Counted from the first letter of the stretch, positions 6,749-14,941 are shown. The stretch is 16,060 nt of DNA from Acidobacteriota bacterium (GCA_003224665.1 QHZM01000260.1:1-16060), one strand, 5' to 3'. Notes: generated from the sequence alone by a model not told the origin. Made by a program: numbers and translations.

Positions 6749-8230
6749 ATGAATTCTCTCCTGATCTATCCGGAGTGGCCGGATACTTACTGGAGTTTTA
6801 AGCACGCGCTCCCGTTTGAGGGCAAACGCTCCGCCTATCCGCCGCTGGGCCTGCTCACCGTCGCCTCCATGCTGCCCAAGCATTGGCAGAAAAAGCTGGT
6901 GGATACGAACGTGCGCCCGCTGACCGACGCCGACCTCGAGTGGGCCGATGTGGCTCTGCTGAGCGGGATGCTGGTGCACAAGCAGGACCTTCTGGCGATC
7001 CTGGCGCGCTGCCGCGCCCGGGGACTGCGGACGGTGATCGGCGGGCCGGTGACGAGCAGCGTCGAAGAGCTCCCCCTCCACGCCGACCACGTGGTCATCG
7101 GCGAAGCCGAAGACCTGATCGCCGACCTCGCGGCCGATCTCGAGCGGGGAACGGCAAAACCGGTCTACCGCGCGCGCGAACTGCCGGGGCTGGATACGAC
7201 TCCGCTGCCCGACCTCAGCCTGATCAGCCCCAAATACTACAGCGCCATGGCTATCCAGTACTCGCGGGGCTGCCCGTTCACTTGCGAGTTCTGCGACATC
7301 ATTGAGATTTACGGCAGGAAGCCGCGAACGAAGTCACCCGCTCAAGTGGTGACCGAACTCGACCAGCTCTACCAGTCGAAGTGGCGCGGGTCGGTGTTCA
7401 TCGTGGATGACAACTTCATCGGCAACAAGAAAAAGGTGAAGGAGCTGCTCCCCGTTTTGAGGGATTGGAACGTGCAGCACCAGCGCCCGTTCACGTTCTT
7501 CACCGAAGCCTCGGTGAACCTGGCCGATGATGCGGACCTCTTGCAGATGATGAAGGACGCGGGCTTCACGCGCGTCTTCCTGGGCATCGAAACTCCGGTC
7601 GAGGCAAGCTTGAAGGAGGCCCAGAAACTGCAGAACACCCGGCGAAGCCTGATGGAGAGCGTGCGGCGCGTCCAGACCTACGGGATGGAAGTGATGGCAG
7701 GGTTCATCGTGGGTTTTGACAACGACCCCGAGGACGTCTTCGACAAGCAGGTCGAGTTTATCCAGGAGAGCGCCATCCCGCTGGCGATGGTGGGGCTGCT
7801 GCTGGCGCTGCCCGGCACGCAGCTCTACCGACGGCTCATGAAGGAGGGCCGGATCGTGGACGAAGGCCGCGGGGACAACATGGACCTCCGGCTCAACTTT
7901 ATCCCCAGGATGAATGCCGAGCGGCTGGTGGAAGGCTACCGCTCCATCCTCCGGCGCATCTACCACCCGGACGCCTACTATGAACGCGTCCGGCGATTCC
8001 TGGCCCAATACCGCCCCACGCACCACCGGCCTCGCTCGCTCTCCGACTATCTCGCCCTGGGCCGCTCCATCCTGAAGCAGGGAGTGCTCGGCGAGGCCCG
8101 AGCCAGCTACTGGAAATTCTTCCTGCAAGCCGCCACCCGCTATCGCCACGCCTTCGACACTGCCATTACCCTGGCCATCATGGGCTACCACTTTCAGACG
8201 TTGACCCGAGTCGTCTGCGACGCCGAGTGA
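6749..8230 (+). CDS. B12-binding radical SAM protein with DUF4070
   Basis: The protein has 493 residues. Residues 1-140 form a cobalamin-binding-type Rossmann domain (PPLGLLTVASMLP, then VIGGPVTSS and HVVIGEAE). The radical SAM domain spans about 165-370 with the [4Fe-4S] motif Cys175-x3-Cys179-x2-Cys182 in SRGCPFTCEFCDI, followed by YGRKPRTKSP, VFIVDDNFIGNKK and FLGIETP. The C-terminal 370-490 fits DUF4070. Family members do SAM-dependent methylations or other radical reactions. The hopanoid C-2 methylase HpnP shares this architecture, but many relatives are uncharacterised and I would not assign a substrate. No hopanoid genes are nearby. ATG 6749 has no clear SD. The gene converges on the NrtS-like gene with a 99-base gap. 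Confidence 0.9.
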   Translation: MNSLLIYPEWPDTYWSFKHALPFEGKRSAYPPLGLLTVASMLPKHWQKKLVDTNVRPLTDADLEWADVALLSGMLVHKQDLLAILARCRARGLRTVIGGPVTSSVEELPLHADHVVIGEAEDLIADLAADLERGTAKPVYRARELPGLDTTPLPDLSLISPKYYSAMAIQYSRGCPFTCEFCDIIEIYGRKPRTKSPAQVVTELDQLYQSKWRGSVFIVDDNFIGNKKKVKELLPVLRDWNVQHQRPFTFFTEASVNLADDADLLQMMKDAGFTRVFLGIETPVEASLKEAQKLQNTRRSLMESVRRVQTYGMEVMAGFIVGFDNDPEDVFDKQVEFIQESAIPLAMVGLLLALPGTQLYRRLMKEGRIVDEGRGDNMDLRLNFIPRMNAERLVEGYRSILRRIYHPDAYYERVRRFLAQYRPTHHRPRSLSDYLALGRSILKQGVLGEARASYWKFFLQAATRYRHAFDTAITLAIMGYHFQTLTRVVCDAE

Positions 8231-8329
8231 CGGCGCCCGGGCCCGACGACCGCGGCCTACGCTGGAAACTCCCTCAAAAACAAGATGAAGCGGGCGCGCC
8301 GCGAGCGCCTCAGCCCGCGCTTATTCCCG

Positions 8330-8596
8330 CTACGGCTCGCGCCGCGTTGCGACAAGGACGCCGATGTTTGAAACGCAGAACGGGACCAGGAAGGTGAGCG
8401 CGCCCTTGATCCAAACCGCCGGCGTGGCTCGCCCGCGGAGGACGTCGTCGAGGTGATTGATGACGAAAAGCACGCACCCGACGATCAAGGCGACGCGGAC
8501 GGTTTTTTTCAGGAAGGGACGATGCGCGACCACTCGCAGGGCCTCGCGCCAAGTGGTCCAGGTGGGTTGCTCGGCTTTGGCCAAATCGAGCTCCAT
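8330..8596 (-). CDS. NrtS-like small membrane protein
   Basis: The protein has 88 residues and two predicted membrane helices, about 33-53 (RVALIVGCVLFVINHLDDVL) and 61-84 (PAVWIKGALTFLVPFCVSNI). The pattern, a basic start, VG-x-(V/L)-x-x-x-INH-x-D, then K-x-x-LT-(F/Y)-LVP-(F/Y)-CVS, is that of NrtS, a two-helix protein described as a nitrate/nitrite transporter. I chose ATG 8596 because the preceding in-frame stretch back to 8740 is not protein-like. If the 8740 start were used the gene would overlap the MOSC gene by 14 bases, giving translational coupling. It probably shares a transcript with the MOSC gene. The family call is by motif memory. Confidence 0.7.
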   Translation of the reverse strand: MELDLAKAEQPTWTTWREALRVVAHRPFLKKTVRVALIVGCVLFVINHLDDVLRGRATPAVWIKGALTFLVPFCVSNIGVLVATRREP

Positions 8597-8726
8597 CGCT
8601 CGGCCCAATATCCGCGAGTCTGAAGGTTTCTGCAACAAGTGTTCATCGGCGCTCGCGCGGTATCCGGGTCGCGACCGGGCGGGAACTTGCTCGCCCGGAG
8701 AGCCTTGGAGAACGGCGCGCCGGCCG

Positions 8727-9185
8727 TCACAGCACTTCAATCTTGTCGCTGGGGCGGATCACTCCGGACTTGACGACGCGCACGCAGATCCCTCCGTTCG
8801 GGCCGAGCAGGGCGCGGGTCATCCCGGGCTGCGTAATCGACTGGATGTAGGCGCAGGGCGGGCGAGGACGGTCGTACTCGAGCACCGCTTCGCCGACGGC
8901 AAACTGCTTGCCCCTCAGCTCGTGCAGCCGCACTCCGCGAGTGATGATGTTCCGCCGGTGCTCGCCGTTGCCGACGCGCAGGTTTGTCTCCGCGGCGATT
9001 TTGTCGAGCGTCTCGCCCTCGATCAGCGTCACCTGGCACTCGTCCGACCCCGACCAGTACCCGGTGCGGCTCATGTAGCGGTCACCCCGCAGGCCGCAGC
9101 CGGCGACGGCTTCCACCAGGTCCGCTTTTTGCATCGCGACCCCGCCTGCTGAGGCGATGTAGATTTCCTGAACCACGCCTACCAT
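8727..9185 (-). CDS. MOSC-domain protein
   Basis: This 152-residue protein is made of a single MOSC domain, a beta-rich fold found in molybdenum-cofactor sulfurases and in YiiM/YuaD-like proteins, which handle sulfur or molybdopterin-linked substrates. Visible family features are the start (VQEIYIAS-x-GG-x-AM), GLRGDRY (residues 32-38), NGEHRRNIITRGV, FAVGEAVLEYDRPRPPCAYI with the conserved cysteine, and GVIRPSDKIEVL at the end. ATG 9185 is chosen over an upstream in-frame start because AAGGAGG lies 8 bases before it (9194-9200). Without the other sulfurase domains it is a stand-alone MOSC protein, substrate unknown. The downstream NrtS-like gene suggests a link to nitrate, whose reductases need molybdenum cofactor; this is inference. 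Confidence 0.9.
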   Translation of the reverse strand: MVGVVQEIYIASAGGVAMQKADLVEAVAGCGLRGDRYMSRTGYWSGSDECQVTLIEGETLDKIAAETNLRVGNGEHRRNIITRGVRLHELRGKQFAVGEAVLEYDRPRPPCAYIQSITQPGMTRALLGPNGGICVRVVKSGVIRPSDKIEVL

Positions 9186-9283
9186 CGTTTGAGCCTCCTT
9201 GCGCGCCGGAATCATTCACGTGTGTGAAAGCAACGAGATGCTTCGCTCAAACTCAGAATGAAAATATGAAAGCGCGACTCCTG

Positions 9284-9303
9284 CCGTCAGCGTAGGCTGA
9301 CGG
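9284..9303 (+). repeat. Hairpin in the left end of the IS
   Basis: CCGTCAGC-GTAG-GCTGACGG is a perfect 8-bp stem between the left inverted repeat and the transposase SD. A 12-bp palindrome, TTCTTCGAAGAA, follows at 9313-9324. Such structures can block read-in translation from outside promoters; that role is inferred. Confidence 0.6.
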
Positions 9304-9338
9304 TGGAAAGGATTCTTCGAAGAAGAAAGGAGCCGCGC

Positions 9339-10394
9339 ATGGAAGAATATATCGCGTTTGACAGTCACAAGCACTACACCTGGGTCGAGCACGAGCAGGT
9401 GGCGACGGGTCGAGTTCGGCAGTATCGTTTGCAGCACGCGCCGGGGGCGATCCGGAGGGTGCTGGCCGGTTGCGAGCCCGGCACCCCGGTAGCGCTGGAG
9501 GCCACGGCCAATTGGTACTGGATTGTGGAGGAGATCGAGCAAGCCGGTTTGCGGCCGCAGCTGGTGCATCCGCGCAAAGCAAAGTTGATGATGGGCCTGA
9601 TCAACAAGACCGACAAGCTCGACGCGCACGGGATGAACCGGCTACAGCGCAACGGCACGCTGCCGACGGTGTGGATTCCGCCCGGGCGATTGCGCGAGTT
9701 TCGCGAGCTGACACGCACGCGGGTGGTGTTGGTGGCGCAGCGGACGCGCTGGAAGAACCGCCTGACGGCAACCCTGGCCAAGTACGGGGCGCCGAGCAGT
9801 GAGTACAGCGATCCGTACGGGAAGGGCGCGCGGGAGGAACTCGATTCGCGGATCGAGCGGTTGCCCGAGCAGACCCGATGGGCGGCGCGGCAGATGTTGG
9901 CTCAACTGGATACCTTGAGCGAACAGATCCTGCAGTTCGAGGGGCGGCTGAAGGAACTGGTCGAGGTCACACCGGAGATGCAGCGGTTGATGACCCTGCC
10001 GGGCGTGGGCGTGATTCTGGCGGCGACGATCGCGCTGGAGATCGGCGAGATCGAGCGCTTTCCCAGCGCCGAGCATTTGGCCTCCTACGCGGGCACCACG
10101 CCGCGGGTGCACTCGAGCGGGGATCGGGTGCGCTACGGACGGACGCGGCCCGACGTGAACCGCTATCTGAAGTGGGCGTTTGCCGAAGCCGGCAACTCGG
10201 TGGCAGTGAATCACACGCGGTGTCCGGCGAGACACGTCAGCCAACTCTACCTCCGGTTGCGCCTGCGCAAGGGACACGGGAAGGCGATCGGAGCCGTGGC
10301 CCGGCATTTGGCTGAGGCCGCCTTTCACGTGCTCAGCCGGCAGGAGGCGTATCAAGATCCGACGGTAAGACCGGGTCGGACCAGGGAGGTGTAA
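9339..10394 (+). CDS. IS110-family transposase (DEDD recombinase)
   Basis: The 351-residue transposase looks full length. The N-terminal RuvC-like domain carries the four acidic residues of the family: Asp8 (IAFDSHKHY), Glu54 (VALEATANWYW), Asp92 and Asp95 (NKTDKLDAHG). The middle is helical (about 125-215). The C-terminal Transposase_20 domain has PGVGVILAATIALEIGEI (221-238) and LASYAGTTPRVHSSG (247-261), where the serine before the glycine corresponds to the proposed nucleophile. It cuts and rejoins DNA guided by an RNA made from the element's non-coding end. ATG 9339 is chosen because AAAGGAG (9326-9332) lies six bases upstream. No frameshift is seen, so the element may be active. Confidence 0.95.
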   Translation: MEEYIAFDSHKHYTWVEHEQVATGRVRQYRLQHAPGAIRRVLAGCEPGTPVALEATANWYWIVEEIEQAGLRPQLVHPRKAKLMMGLINKTDKLDAHGMNRLQRNGTLPTVWIPPGRLREFRELTRTRVVLVAQRTRWKNRLTATLAKYGAPSSEYSDPYGKGAREELDSRIERLPEQTRWAARQMLAQLDTLSEQILQFEGRLKELVEVTPEMQRLMTLPGVGVILAATIALEIGEIERFPSAEHLASYAGTTPRVHSSGDRVRYGRTRPDVNRYLKWAFAEAGNSVAVNHTRCPARHVSQLYLRLRLRKGHGKAIGAVARHLAEAAFHVLSRQEAYQDPTVRPGRTREV

Positions 10395-10531
10395 GCGCGA
10401 TACTGTCATGATCCCGCTAGCCGGGATCGCAGAATGAATGCGACACACCTCCGGGAGATGTTCATGCCCCCAAGAGGGCGTAGAGATGACTGGGTACGAC
10501 CCCGTCGAACCTCCGGACTTACTTGTTGACA
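10395..10531 (+). ncRNA. Candidate bridge/seek RNA region of the IS
   Basis: This non-coding stretch lies between the transposase stop and the right inverted repeat. It contains a perfect 7-bp hairpin, GATCCCG-CTAGC-CGGGATC (10410-10428), a second weaker GCCC/GGGC hairpin near 10466-10479, and two related CCTCCGG strings (10448 and 10510) that could be paired loops. In IS1111-type elements the guide RNA is encoded downstream of the transposase, so position and structure fit. Exact RNA ends cannot be read from sequence. Confidence 0.45.
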
Positions 10532-10596
10532 AGTCGCGCTTTCAGAGATGACACCACGGGCCGGATGCGGGGGCAATCGTGAGCGATTTGGATTAA

Positions 10597-10761
10597 TATC
10601 TCCTGGGGCAGCGGTGGACGGTTCAGGGGAGCATGTGGAACGAGCAGTTTGCGAAGATGCAGGAGCGCGACCCCGAGACGGGTCTTGACCCGACGCTCTT
10701 CCGGATGTATTCGAGCGGCCAAGGCCGCTGGCTCAGCCCCGACCCAATCGGCGGGGATATA
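10597..10761 (+). pseudogene. RHS-repeat protein fragment
   Basis: The open frame reads MWNEQFAKMQERDPETGL from 10633, then FRMYSSGQGRWLSPDPIGGDI. This is the conserved RHS-associated core (D-P-E-T-G-L ... R-x-Y-S-S-x-x-G-R-W-L-S-P-D-P), which in full proteins precedes a variable toxin or C-terminal region. Only about 43-55 residues survive. An in-frame stop (TAA, 10594-10596) cuts the left side, and the right side ends at 10761, where the expected continuation (N-P-x-S-L-N-x-Y-x-Y) is replaced by the 3' end of a truncated PP2C gene on the other strand. The ATG at 10633 has no good SD. It is a remnant, not a working gene. Confidence 0.75.
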
Positions 10762-11272
10762 GCACGTGACGGGTCGGCACCTCGGCGGCTTCGCGCGCCG
10801 ACAGCAGTCCCAAGCGCACCTGCTCGCTCGCCACGGTATGGTCGCGGGTGAGGAGTTGGGCCCGGCCGCGCCGGACCAGGTAGCAGCGCGAATCACCCAC
10901 GTGGGCGACGGCCGCGCGGTCGAAGCGCAGAGCGCAGGCGACGAGAGTAGTGGCCATGGACGCGCCGCCGGGGCCGGCGGTCAGCCCGGCCTCAAAGACT
11001 TTGGCATTGGCTTCCTGAACCAGGCGCACCAATAACGGCGCGTGCGGTTCGCCCGCCGGGGCTTCGCGAAAGCCGGCCAGCACACTCTCCACCGCCGTGC
11101 GCGCGGCCACTTCGCCTCCGTTTTGCCCGCCTACTCCATCGGCCAGAGCAAAAAGCCAGCCGCGGGTGCGCGCCTCTGCGGGCGTTCTCGCGAGCACCCA
11201 ACCGAGATAGTCCTCGTTCGTTTGGCGCGTTCGCCCGCAGTCGGAAAGTTGGCCAAACTCGACTTCCAACAT
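10733..11272 (-). pseudogene. PP2C-type Ser/Thr protein phosphatase, C-terminally truncated
   Basis: The product would be a metal-dependent phosphatase of the PPM/PP2C (Stp1/PrpC) class, which removes phosphate from proteins in bacterial Ser/Thr kinase signalling. Motifs present are GRTRQTNED (residues 13-21), FALADGVGGQNGGEVAA (41-57) with the metal-binding Asp45, MATTLVAC (106-113) and AVAHVGDSRCYLVRRG (121-136) with Asp127. Similarity stops at EVPTRHVL (residue 171, base 10760). The last 70 or so residues of a normal 240-residue protein, including the CSDGL metal site, are missing and replaced by 9 codons read through the RHS fragment. ATG 11272 is preferred, with GAGGT about 11 bases upstream. 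It should be inactive. Confidence 0.85.
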
Positions 11273-11288
11273 TCCCCTTTTTACCTCA

Positions 11289-11319
11289 CAAAACAAACGG
11301 GCGGGCCTCGGCCCGCCCG
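11289..11319 (-). terminator. Intrinsic terminator after the APC permease gene
   Basis: On the - strand, CGGGCGGGC-CGAG-GCCCGCCCG (11298-11319) is a perfect 9-bp GC hairpin followed by TTTGTTTTGTG. It lies about 30 bases after the permease stop and before the PP2C start, so the two genes are separately transcribed. Confidence 0.8.
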
Positions 11320-11347
11320 GATCCGACGATCAATTGCGCGTCACTGA

Positions 11348-13150
11348 TCACGCCGTTGGGGCGCGGCTTTCGACCAATGTTGTCCGCCCCGATTTCTTGC
11401 TGGCTCGGACAAAGTAGATTCCGCCGTAGATGGCCCAGACGAGTGCGATTCCCAGGGCCAGCAGGGGCTCCATCTTCGTACCGTAACCCATGAACGGCCC
11501 GACCAAATAAAAGCCCATGCAGGCCAGGTTGGCAGCCAGTCCGAAGATGGGGATAACAACGTGGCGCACTGCTCCGAACTTCGGATGCCGATGGTAGGCA
11601 ACCACGCACGTCACGCAGCTCAGCCCGTAGAGCAGGAACGTGCCGAAATTCGAAGCCAGCGTAACGGTGAGCAGAGAATTGGGCAAGGCCGCCATCTTGT
11701 CATGCGTCGTATAGCCGAAGCTCGACCAGAAGCCCTGCGGCAGTGCCTGGATGGCGGAGTCCGCGGGAGCGCCGGCGTCGCCAAACGCCATGACCACCGC
11801 GGCACAACCGATCACCGCCGAAATCGATGCCAGCGTCCAGATGGCGCGATGCGGGGTGAGGTTTTTTCCATGCAGCATGCCGAAATGTCCCGACAGCTCG
11901 CGGTCTTTACCCATGGCGTAAGTCACACGCGCCCCGGTGTTCATACACGACAGCGCCGTGCCGATCAGCGCCAGGAAGACAGTCACCGCCTGGCACAACA
12001 TAAAGATTCGTCCTCGGCCGGGGCCGAAGAGGGCGTTGCCCACCACGATCATCATGTCGCCGATGGGCGCCGCCGAAGTCGCCGCGTTTTGCATGGTGTA
12101 CCCGCTGCTCAGGAAATAGTTCGCGGCGAAATATTCGAGCAGATAGCAGAACACTCCCTGGACCAGCAGCGACACGATAACAGCGATCGGCACGTCGCGT
12201 TTGGCGTTCTTGGCCTCGCCGCCCATCGCCGTGACGGATTCAAACCCCACCAGGATCAGAATGGCAACGGTGGCCTGAATAAACGCCCAGCCCCAGTTGT
12301 GAATTTTAATGACTGAAAGCGCGCTCGGATGAGTCTGAAAAGCGCCGTTGGCGTCCCGCTCGGGATAGCTCACGCGATAGGGCACCGGCTTTCCGTCGGC
12401 GTCGAGTTTGGGCCGGGGTATTCCGTTCGAGTCGCGCACAATCGTTTCGGTCGCTTGCCCATTCGCGACCGTCTTTTGTGCGGCAAACGCGTAGGTGTAA
12501 GCCTCGCCCGAAGTCGGGTCAAACTGCCAGGCGACGCTGCCCGGAGGATGGTTCAGACGGTAGCCCAGGGCGATGACGGAGAAGACCACCAGCGCAGAAA
12601 TCTGAATGACGTTGATGGCAATGTTGACCGCCGTCGAGCCGGTCACGCCTCGATAGGCGATATAGGCCACCGCAAAGGAGAACGCGATGGCACAGGCCAT
12701 CATGAACGCCGGACCGGGGTTGGAGGCGTTCATGAAATTCGGCCAAAGAGTTCCGACCAGGTAGCCGCAGAGGATTCCCATAACGCCGACCATTACTCCC
12801 GGATAAATCCAGTAATAAAGGTGCGACGCCCAACCGACGATAAACTTCGAAAGGCGGGCATAGCGCCACGCTTTGTCGTGATTCAGGAAGGCTTGTTCGG
12901 CGAAGTAATACGAACTGCCCGTCCCCGGATACAACTTCGCCATCTCCGAGTAACAAACGGCCGTGGCGAGGCACAACAAGAGCGCGACAAAGATGCCGAT
13001 CCACATCGACGGCGCGGTCACTCCCGTGGTCGCCTGGATAAAGAAGGTGAGCCAGAGGAAAGCTCCGGGTGCGATGAGCGCCATCGCGTTCATCGTCAGG
13101 CCGGTCAGGCCCAAAGTCTTTTTCATCTCAACTGCGGTGTTCTCCGCCAT
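11348..13150 (-). CDS. APC-family amino acid permease
   Basis: This inner-membrane protein has 600 residues and about 12-14 hydrophobic helices. The first helix, LTMNAMALIAPGAFLWLTFF (residues 15-34), has the unwound Gly/Pro character of APC transporters. It is followed by EMAKLYPGTGSSYYFAEQAF (about 69-88), a conserved APC stretch. A long hydrophilic segment (about residues 224-290) interrupts the helix pattern before VAILILVGFESVTAMGGEAKNAKRDVP, the typical helix-8 E-x-x-N motif region. Such proteins import amino acids with protons or sodium, or exchange them; the substrate cannot be read. ATG 13150 has AAGGAGG (13157-13163) just upstream. It follows glutamine synthetase on the same strand with a 367-base gap holding structured sequence, which hints at nitrogen or glutamine/glutamate-related use. 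Confidence 0.9.
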   Translation of the reverse strand: MAENTAVEMKKTLGLTGLTMNAMALIAPGAFLWLTFFIQATTGVTAPSMWIGIFVALLLCLATAVCYSEMAKLYPGTGSSYYFAEQAFLNHDKAWRYARLSKFIVGWASHLYYWIYPGVMVGVMGILCGYLVGTLWPNFMNASNPGPAFMMACAIAFSFAVAYIAYRGVTGSTAVNIAINVIQISALVVFSVIALGYRLNHPPGSVAWQFDPTSGEAYTYAFAAQKTVANGQATETIVRDSNGIPRPKLDADGKPVPYRVSYPERDANGAFQTHPSALSVIKIHNWGWAFIQATVAILILVGFESVTAMGGEAKNAKRDVPIAVIVSLLVQGVFCYLLEYFAANYFLSSGYTMQNAATSAAPIGDMMIVVGNALFGPGRGRIFMLCQAVTVFLALIGTALSCMNTGARVTYAMGKDRELSGHFGMLHGKNLTPHRAIWTLASISAVIGCAAVVMAFGDAGAPADSAIQALPQGFWSSFGYTTHDKMAALPNSLLTVTLASNFGTFLLYGLSCVTCVVAYHRHPKFGAVRHVVIPIFGLAANLACMGFYLVGPFMGYGTKMEPLLALGIALVWAIYGGIYFVRASKKSGRTTLVESRAPTA

Positions 13151-13517
13151 TCACATCCTCCTTAGGGTTGGCTCCGAGCGCGTTATTCATCACGCCGGTG
13201 AGCTTGCCCCCCGTGGGTTAGTCTCGGCCGGCCCTTTGCCGAGGGCCAACTTGCATGTCGTGCCGTCAAGAGTGTATCTAAAGCGGGTGCGGGCTGGGCT
13301 TGGGTGCTGGTCGTGGGGTTAAATGATCAAGTGCCCAAACCTTCAGCCCGCATCACCCGCATGCCGTGAAAATTCGACTCATTGCTGCCCCGAATAGCCT
13401 TTTACGAAAGCTCCTGCCGCCGATTGACAGTTGCCCGAGAATATTTTGTGGCCCGGCGCTGAGACCGGAGCCCGGAGTGTCAACCTCCCTCCGAGCCCCA
13501 CCCCCTGGCACGCCGGA
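13151..13517 (-). promoter_or_regulatory. Structured intergenic leader of the permease gene
   Basis: There is no gene in this 367-base gap. A long imperfect hairpin spans 13283-13360 (GCGGGTGCGGGCTG against CAGCCCGCATCACCCGC, with a 3-base bulge). Nearer the permease, GGCCCT/AGGGCC (13230-13247) and CTCGGC/GCCGAG (13223-13243) overlap and cannot form at once, a layout like an attenuator. I do not recognise a known riboswitch. No strong sigma70 or sigma54 promoter was found by eye. Confidence 0.4.
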
Positions 13518-14941
13518 CTAAATGTCGAAGTACAGCGCGAACTCGTAAGGGTGAGGACGCAGCCGCACCCCATCGAGTTCTTTCTTGCGTTTGTACTCGA
13601 GCCAGGTGTCAATCAGGTCTTGCGTGAAGACCCCGCCCTTCAGAAGGAACTCGTGGTCTCCTTCGAGCGCGCTGAGGACTTCCTCCAGGCTTCCGGGCGT
13701 GGACTTCACCTTCGCCTTCTCCTCGGCCTCGAGCTCGTAGAGGTCCTTGTCGATCGGCGCAGGCGGCGTGAGTTTCCTCTGGATGCCGTCCAGGCCCGCC
13801 ATGAGCATGGCACTCATCGCCAGGTAGGGGTTCGCCGAAGGGTCGGGACAGCGGAACTCCGCGCGTTTCGACTTCTCGCTGCGCGAATAGACAGGGATGC
13901 GGACGCACGCGCTGCGGTTCCGCTGCGAGTAGATCAGGTTGATGGGCGCTTCGTAGCCCGGCACCAGGCGACGATAAGAATTGGTGGTCGGCGCGCAGAA
14001 CCCGAGCAGCGCAGGCGTGTGCGCCAGGATCCCGCCGATGTAGTGGATGGCGGAGTCGCTCAGGTCCGCATAGCCGCCCTTGTTGTAGAAGAGGTTCTTG
14101 CTGTCCCTCCACAAGCTCTGGTGGACGTGCATGCCGGAGCCGTTGTCCTGGAAGATCGGCTTGGGCATGAACGTCACCGTCTTGCCGTGACGGCGGGCGA
14201 CGTTCTTGGTGACGTATTTGTACTTCATCATGTTGTCGGCCATCTTCGTCAAGGTGTCAAACCGCATGTCGATTTCCGATTGCCCCGCCGTCCCCACTTC
14301 GTGGTGATGGACTTCCACGGGCACGCCCACGCGCTCGAGCGTCAGCAACATGTCGGAGCGAATGTCCTGGAGGCTGTCCATGGCGGCACGGGGAAGTAGC
14401 CTTCCTTGTAGCGCGGCTTGTAGCCCAGGTTCTTCTCTCCGTTCTGCCCTTCCTTGCCGCTGTTCCAGAAACCTTCCTCGGAGTCCAGGTAGTAGTAACC
14501 GTAGTTGTAGGACTGGTCGAACCGGATGCTGTCCAGGATGTAGAACTCAGCTTCCGGGCCGAAGTAGGCGCGTTCGGCGACCCCGGTGGACTTCAGGTAA
14601 GCCTCGGCTTTCTTCGCGATGTGCCGCGGGTCGCGCGAATACAACTGGCCGCTGACCGGGTCGCGGACGTCGCAAATGATGCTGAGCGTCGGCACGGTGG
14701 TGAACGGGTCCACGAAAGTGGCGTTGGGATCCGGGGCGAGCATCATGTCGCTCTCGTGGATCATCTGAAAGCCGCGGATGCTCGAGCCGTCAAAGCCCAC
14801 CCCTTCGGTGAACGCGTCCTCGCCGAACTCGCGCGCGGACACCGAGAAGTGCTGCCAGAGGCCGGGCAGGTCCACGAACTTCAGGTCCACGACCTGGATC
14901 CCCTCATCCTTGATGAATTGAAGGACTTCTTTTGGCGTCAT
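13518..14941 (-). CDS. glnA: Glutamine synthetase type I, split by a frameshift
   Basis: The enzyme makes glutamine from glutamate, ammonia and ATP in the cytoplasm. The first part (ATG 14941) has VGFDGSSIRGF, AYFGPEAEFYILD and the GSI-beta insert around SYNYGYYYLDSEEGFW, ending in KEGYFPVPP. The second part continues with DSLQDIRSDM, EVHHHEVGTAGQSEIDMRFD, GSGMHVHQSLW, RNRSACVRIP, FRCPDPSANPYLA and the adenylylation-type motif DKDLYELEAEE. The two parts are in different frames; one base is missing around 14380-14388 (after the codons for VPP). Restoring it gives 474 residues, the normal length. GGGGGGAG about 10 bases before 14941 serves as SD. A sequencing or assembly error is likely; a real mutation in one of several GS genes is possible. 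An ATG lies at the break (14381), but a product from it would lack the N-domain. Confidence 0.93.

Larger units (their letters stand above)
9262..10551 (+). mobile_element. IS110-family insertion sequence (IS1111 type)
   Basis: The element is about 1.29 kb with one transposase gene. TGAAAGCGCGACT (9267-9279) and its exact reverse complement AGTCGCGCTTTCA (10532-10544) form 13-bp subterminal inverted repeats, the mark of the IS1111 group; other IS110 members lack them. ATGA occurs at both outer edges (9258-9261 and 10548-10551), so the exact ends are set only to within a few bases. About 137 non-coding bases follow the transposase and probably encode the guide (bridge/seek) RNA. Confidence 0.75.

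Noticed and set aside
10519..10620. Antisense peptide resembling an F-box start (PPLPQEILIQIAHDCP)
   Set aside because: The stretch is short, crosses the right end of the IS and the RHS remnant, and F-box domains are not expected here; probably chance.
13431..14399. 322-codon open frame on the + strand
   Set aside because: It is antisense to glutamine synthetase and reads as a GC-rich shadow; the - strand gene is certain.
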